Below are positions 59,701 to 64,000 of a stretch of 64,000 nucleotides of DNA, in pieces. The number at the start of each line of letters is the position of its first letter. Within the stretch, counting starts at the first letter, position 1. Under the pieces are notes generated by a model, which saw nothing but the letters and a program-made list of their open reading frames with translations, did no database searches and was not told the origin of the DNA. The stretch is from Rhynochetos jubatus (lineage: Eukaryota; Chordata; Aves; Eurypygiformes; Rhynochetidae). The position numbers were made by a program, and so were the translations under genes. The stretch is from NCBI GenBank assembly GCA_027574665.1, contig CM050657.1:23972700-24036699 (forward strand), written 5' to 3'.

Positions 59701-62700
59701 ACTACGTTATAGAAGCAAACCGTCTAACATATGCTAGTGTTAAGTGATCACCTATCCAAAAAAGCACTTGCACATATAAACTAATTCTGTGTTTTTAGAT
59801 CCCAGTTGACCAGTCTCATCTTCACATTTAACTGGACGACAAGAAAGGTTTAACAAAAATGTATGAAACTAATGAAGCAGACAGCCAAGTAGGCAGTCAC
59901 CATTATAACCCATAACCTATCTGATCCACTTAAAAGCACTCAGTCTGCTACTTAAACCACACTTAGAAATTGTGTTGACCCAGACTAGACTAACCAAAGC
60001 TGTGCTCTAACACACTGTGATATGAGTTTTAATTTTTACACCATAGCAATCGCCTCTCCAAAAGCTGTGGCAGTGATGAGAGTTCCCCATCTCTTCCCAG
60101 AGGGACAGAGCAGCGAATTAGGTCTTTTTAGAAACAACTGCAAGAGGGAAGGAAGAGACCTAGATTTCTGGGCATACAGTGGAGCTGGTTAGTTTATGGG
60201 GCAGCCCCACTACACCTCGCTGAACGTGGGACTTCTGCTTGCCTACTGCCAGCAAGGCATGCTGGAGTGGGGATCTCCACTGCCCTGCTCAGATCAGCAG
60301 GGGACTTTGCCCCTAACAATCCTCTGCATTAGACTAGCTACAGATCTGGGTAATCTCTGAACAAATTACATAATTTTTTTTTCACAGCTACAAGGACTGC
60401 AAATCTATATACTAGAAAGAATGGAAATAACTAAATAACTCTAAAGTAAATAATCTCCTTTTGAGGTCATTTCCTCAGACTGACCAGTGGCTTCAGCCAC
60501 TTTTAGTGCCATATTGGGTTTTTTCCTCAGAAAAGGGTTAATTCTCATTATTTGCTGATTTGAAAATAACTGTAGATTAGATCTAGTGCTCAGCATGAGC
60601 TGCCAATTTCAAAGAGATTCAAAGGTGTAGGTAAATGAACATACATTACAAAAAATAGCAGAATTTTGTTTAAACAACGTCCCTTATGCTCCATCAGGCT
60701 CACATGTTTCTGTCTTAATCTAGCTCATTTGAGCTGATGTGCTCTTCAACCCCATCTCTGAGAGCACTTGACTTTGAAAGGTGTATTTGTAACAGACTTT
60801 CTCCAGTTACTACAGCTCTCTTGCACACTGAGGTTACCTTACACACCTGGAAAAATAACACAAAGACTGACCATCACAGGAGGAGTTGAATTTTTCTCCC
60901 TAGAAAACTTTATTAAAGGAATTTTAGTTTATAAATAGGACAGTGCTTTTACTGGGCATTAAAAAAAAAAAAAAAAAGAGATTCAACAGACAAATCAAAT
61001 CCTGGATAACACAAAGGCTTTATTTTTCCTGTGCTAAGTTACTGAACTGAAATTAGGGAAAGAGAAAATTGATTGCAAACTGAAACAACACTTCATGAAA
61101 GCAGAAAATTGCCAAAGCATACTAGGCTGTGGGAGAGAGGAAGCCTAACAGATGAAAGCTTCACTCAGTGCCTTAGTGAGCTATGTCTGAAACGACTCAA
61201 GAACAAAACAATGAATACACTGAAAATGCAGTCAGAATCATTGCTGTCATTTTCCTCCCCATAGTGGAAGAAAGAAGAAACACAATCTGTCTTGGAAACT
61301 ATAGGGGGAAGATATAAATACCAAATACATTGCTAGAGAAATGTTTCAGAAATTCAGGACTCTAAAGCAAGGGTACATTTGAACAAGTCAATGATGTTAA
61401 ACAACCTGGGCTACCAGATATTCCAGATTCACAAGCCTCTCTTTTCACCTTCTAAAGCAATTACTAAGGACACAGTCCAGTAGAAATGGTCAGCTTTACG
61501 CAAAGCCCCAAGCCCTCTTTTTGAACAGGAGCTGATGTACTTGAGGTTCATACTGACGCAGTACGTTATGGTTAGACTTCACCTATGTTTCTCACATGGA
61601 GGAGTAAGAGCACCCACTATTTCTAACTTTCTGTGTTGGCTTCCAGGATCATGGGGTATACCCAAAGGAGTAAACAGGCAGCAGCTGGGCAGGGAGTGGG
61701 AGGAAAGGATCAGGGTATGTTTGACTCAGACATCCCCTGCTCAGTGACTCATGTACTGGTGCAGAAGAACCTCCTGTAATTTGTGGCCACTTGCAATCAG
61801 TTAGAAGTTAACTCTGATGCAGAGAAGCAAGTTAGACTCTCAAAGGAATGGCGAGATTGATATGCTTTCCCTGCTTTTAAGTAATAGTTTTTGGATCGAG
61901 GGTGTTTTCTGTGCCTGTCTTTTGAGAGACCCAAATTAAAACCTAGGAGACTTAGGGGCTTTCCATTTGCCTGTAAATTACTTTGCTGTTTGCATTGTTG
62001 TTGCATATTAGAAGCAAATCAACTATTATCATTCTCTCTTTTTTTTTTATTAAAAAAGCCCCAGCAACAACAAAACAGCTAAAATAATTCACATTTCCTT
62101 CATCAGTGAAATGCTCTTGTAGCCTTGCTATATACATCTATTCAGTGGCAGCTTCATCACAACTGAACTTTATAGGGTAATTACCATCCTTACTTATATT
62201 AAAGCTTAATTATCAGGAGGCTTATTAAGCTTAAATCTTCTCTAACTACTTGGCCAAGAGAACTACAGTGAACATTTTATCCCACCTATTCATTACTTAA
62301 ACAGCAGTCACACAGTATGTGCAAGTGTTAAGGGAGAATAGCAAGAATATCTGTGCAGAAAGCCAAACTTTCATCCTAATTCTCACAAAATGTCATGTTC
62401 AGTTCTTGAAGAGCTTCCAGGTGACGTAGCTACCGTGACTGTGTCCTTATCTCAGGTGCTCCACCTTCCCACAGTGTTATGATTCATATGCAGTGTATTT
62501 TCTCCCCAGTTTTAACATCCATCAGCTACTGAAACTAAATTCCATTTAACCAATCAAAGCAATAAAAAGAAACTTCTAATTTCAAACTCTCATTGAATGA
62601 AAAGAAACCAAAACCCCAGAGAATTTTAATACAACAAAACCAAGTTTTAAAGACCTTTTAAAGGAGATCTTTAAGACTACCTTGCCAAATAAATTATTTG

Positions 62701-64000
62701 GCAAACTAATGTGAATTAATTAAATACCACCTAATAGAAAATTATATGAACCATATTGAAAGATGTCTTGAGAACTTTAAATGTATAAAATAAGATTTGT
62801 CTATATCATCACAGCCATCTCTTCCAAACTCTTCAGACTCCCCATCCTCATGGGATCAGTGAGACCCTCATAGTTTCCCCTTGGACTATGCTCCCACCTT
62901 TATCTTACCACCTTTCTCTCAAGACTTTTGTATTTTGTAATGACCATCTTTGCTTTACACAAAGACTTACATCATGTTTAAATCATGTTTCCAGAACCCC
63001 TAGTGTGATTTCGGAAGCTTAGACATACTCTGTGGATCAATGCTGAGGCTGAGATAGAGGATCTGATTTTCTCCTTTAGTTGAGGTATTTAAATCAACAC
63101 TTCACACCAGTACATTTGCAAATTGCTACAGTCCAGAAACTGAACTTCAATTTTGCATTGTTGGGCCCAAATAGATCCATAAAATTCTGCTAATTCAGTA
63201 AAGGCCAGTTTATCTTGCTTCCATCTTTTAGTGTTGTTACACTCAAGAGACTGCCTTTTGCTATTTGTTAAAATATTTAGACACTGCACTGAAAATCCAT
63301 TGTGAGTTGCATCATTATAAGCAGGCCTTGGGGTTCTCTAGATAAATGGAAACACTCTCCTCCATGTCTGCTGAGTATTTCTATTTTGCTTAGCATTCAG
63401 CTGAAACTTCAAAGTTAATTATTTTTACAATACTTCAAAAGTAACCACTTGTTCTTCATCTCCTTTTTTGAAAACAAAAAAGTCATTAGGATTGAGGAGA
63501 AATGTTTGAAATTTAAACGTGTTATGCTTTAAAAGTCAAAGATCTAATCAAAATTTGAACTGTCCATATGTTATTCCAGTGAGAAGAAATTGGTAAGAAT
63601 CATATTTGGGAAAAAGCAATCCATTTACAATCAACCGTAAAGTCCTGTTCTTATTAACAAAGAAAAAGTCAGCTCACCAAAGCATTCCCATAGCTAACAT
63701 TTCCTGCCCCCAAAGCTACTCTTCAAGCTCTCTCAGTCTTCCCATCTGTGTTACATCCCTTGAAGGGCAAAGTATTACCTCCTGCTGTTGTGATTGGGAT
63801 ACAGACACATGCTTTATTCCAGAAGCAAATGTTATTCGTGTAGTTTATTTCCATAAAAAAGCTAAGTAACTTTCTACAGCTATCACAACTAAATAGTGGG
63901 AATTAAATCCACCTGTCCACAACAAATTCAGCCTACCTACAGCAAGATTCAATGCATTGATAGAGCTATATTTTTCTTTTTTTTTTTTTAATTTTATTTT

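Larger units (their letters stand above)
52586..64000 (-). other. VAMP3: VAMP3 intron 1 (runs off the window)
   Basis: More than 11 kb to the right edge with no CpG island and no supported exon on either strand. VAMP3 exon 1, which would code only the first residue or two, and its promoter must lie outside. Contents that can be named are a CR1 tail (56255-56330), a MIR-like relic (56640-56790), an A-run at 60961-60977 and a T-run close to 63980. Open frames of 60-120 codons here (for example 53018-53380) lack splice and family support. Confidence 0.7.

Overview
The window is vertebrate nuclear DNA, almost certainly avian. It is AT-rich with one dense CpG island, has spliced genes with small exons, and carries several CR1 LINE fragments with the bird-type 3' end (ATTCTATG-like octamers) plus a piece of a bird-type retroviral LTR. 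Two conserved genes fix the locus. The 5' end of a PERIOD clock gene and most of a VAMP1/2/3-type v-SNARE lie in the same orientation on the minus strand. That pairing matches the conserved vertebrate order CAMTA1-VAMP3-PER3, so I call them PER3 and VAMP3. All gene identities come from reading translations and synteny, not from a database search.

Layout, left to right. From 1 to about 21 kb is the 5' part of PER3 (minus). Coding exon 3 is at 1057-1125 and exon 2, with the start codon, at 1699-2091. An intron of about 19 kb follows, holding two CR1 copies and a perfect 27-bp tandem duplication. The CpG island promoter is at about 20.1-21.95 kb. A non-coding exon 1 is inferred at about 20934-21000, just downstream of two CCAAT boxes on the minus strand. 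The island holds two CACGTG E-boxes, three exact TTACATAA D-boxes, one D-box variant and one TGACGTCA CRE, the element set expected of a circadian PER promoter. On its right flank a short plus-strand ATG exon with a strong splice donor suggests divergent transcription.

From 22 to 36.7 kb I see no convincing gene, only an LTR fossil and a CR1 tail. From 36.7 to about 42 kb the minus strand carries several exon-like coding blocks. They include a last-exon-like block with a stop codon and a nearby AATAAA signal. They do not match any protein I recognise and may be an undescribed or lineage-restricted gene between PER3 and VAMP3.

From about 45.4 kb to the right end is VAMP3 (minus). A tentative last exon lies at 46816-46835, the transmembrane exon at 48340-48391, the SNARE-motif exon at 48873-49031 and the N-terminal exon at 52471-52585. 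Intron 1 runs off the right edge. No CpG island is seen from 53 to 64 kb, so exon 1 and the VAMP3 promoter lie outside the window.

Functionally, PER3 is a transcriptional feedback component of the circadian clock and VAMP3 is a vesicle-fusion SNARE. They are neighbours by synteny, not by pathway.
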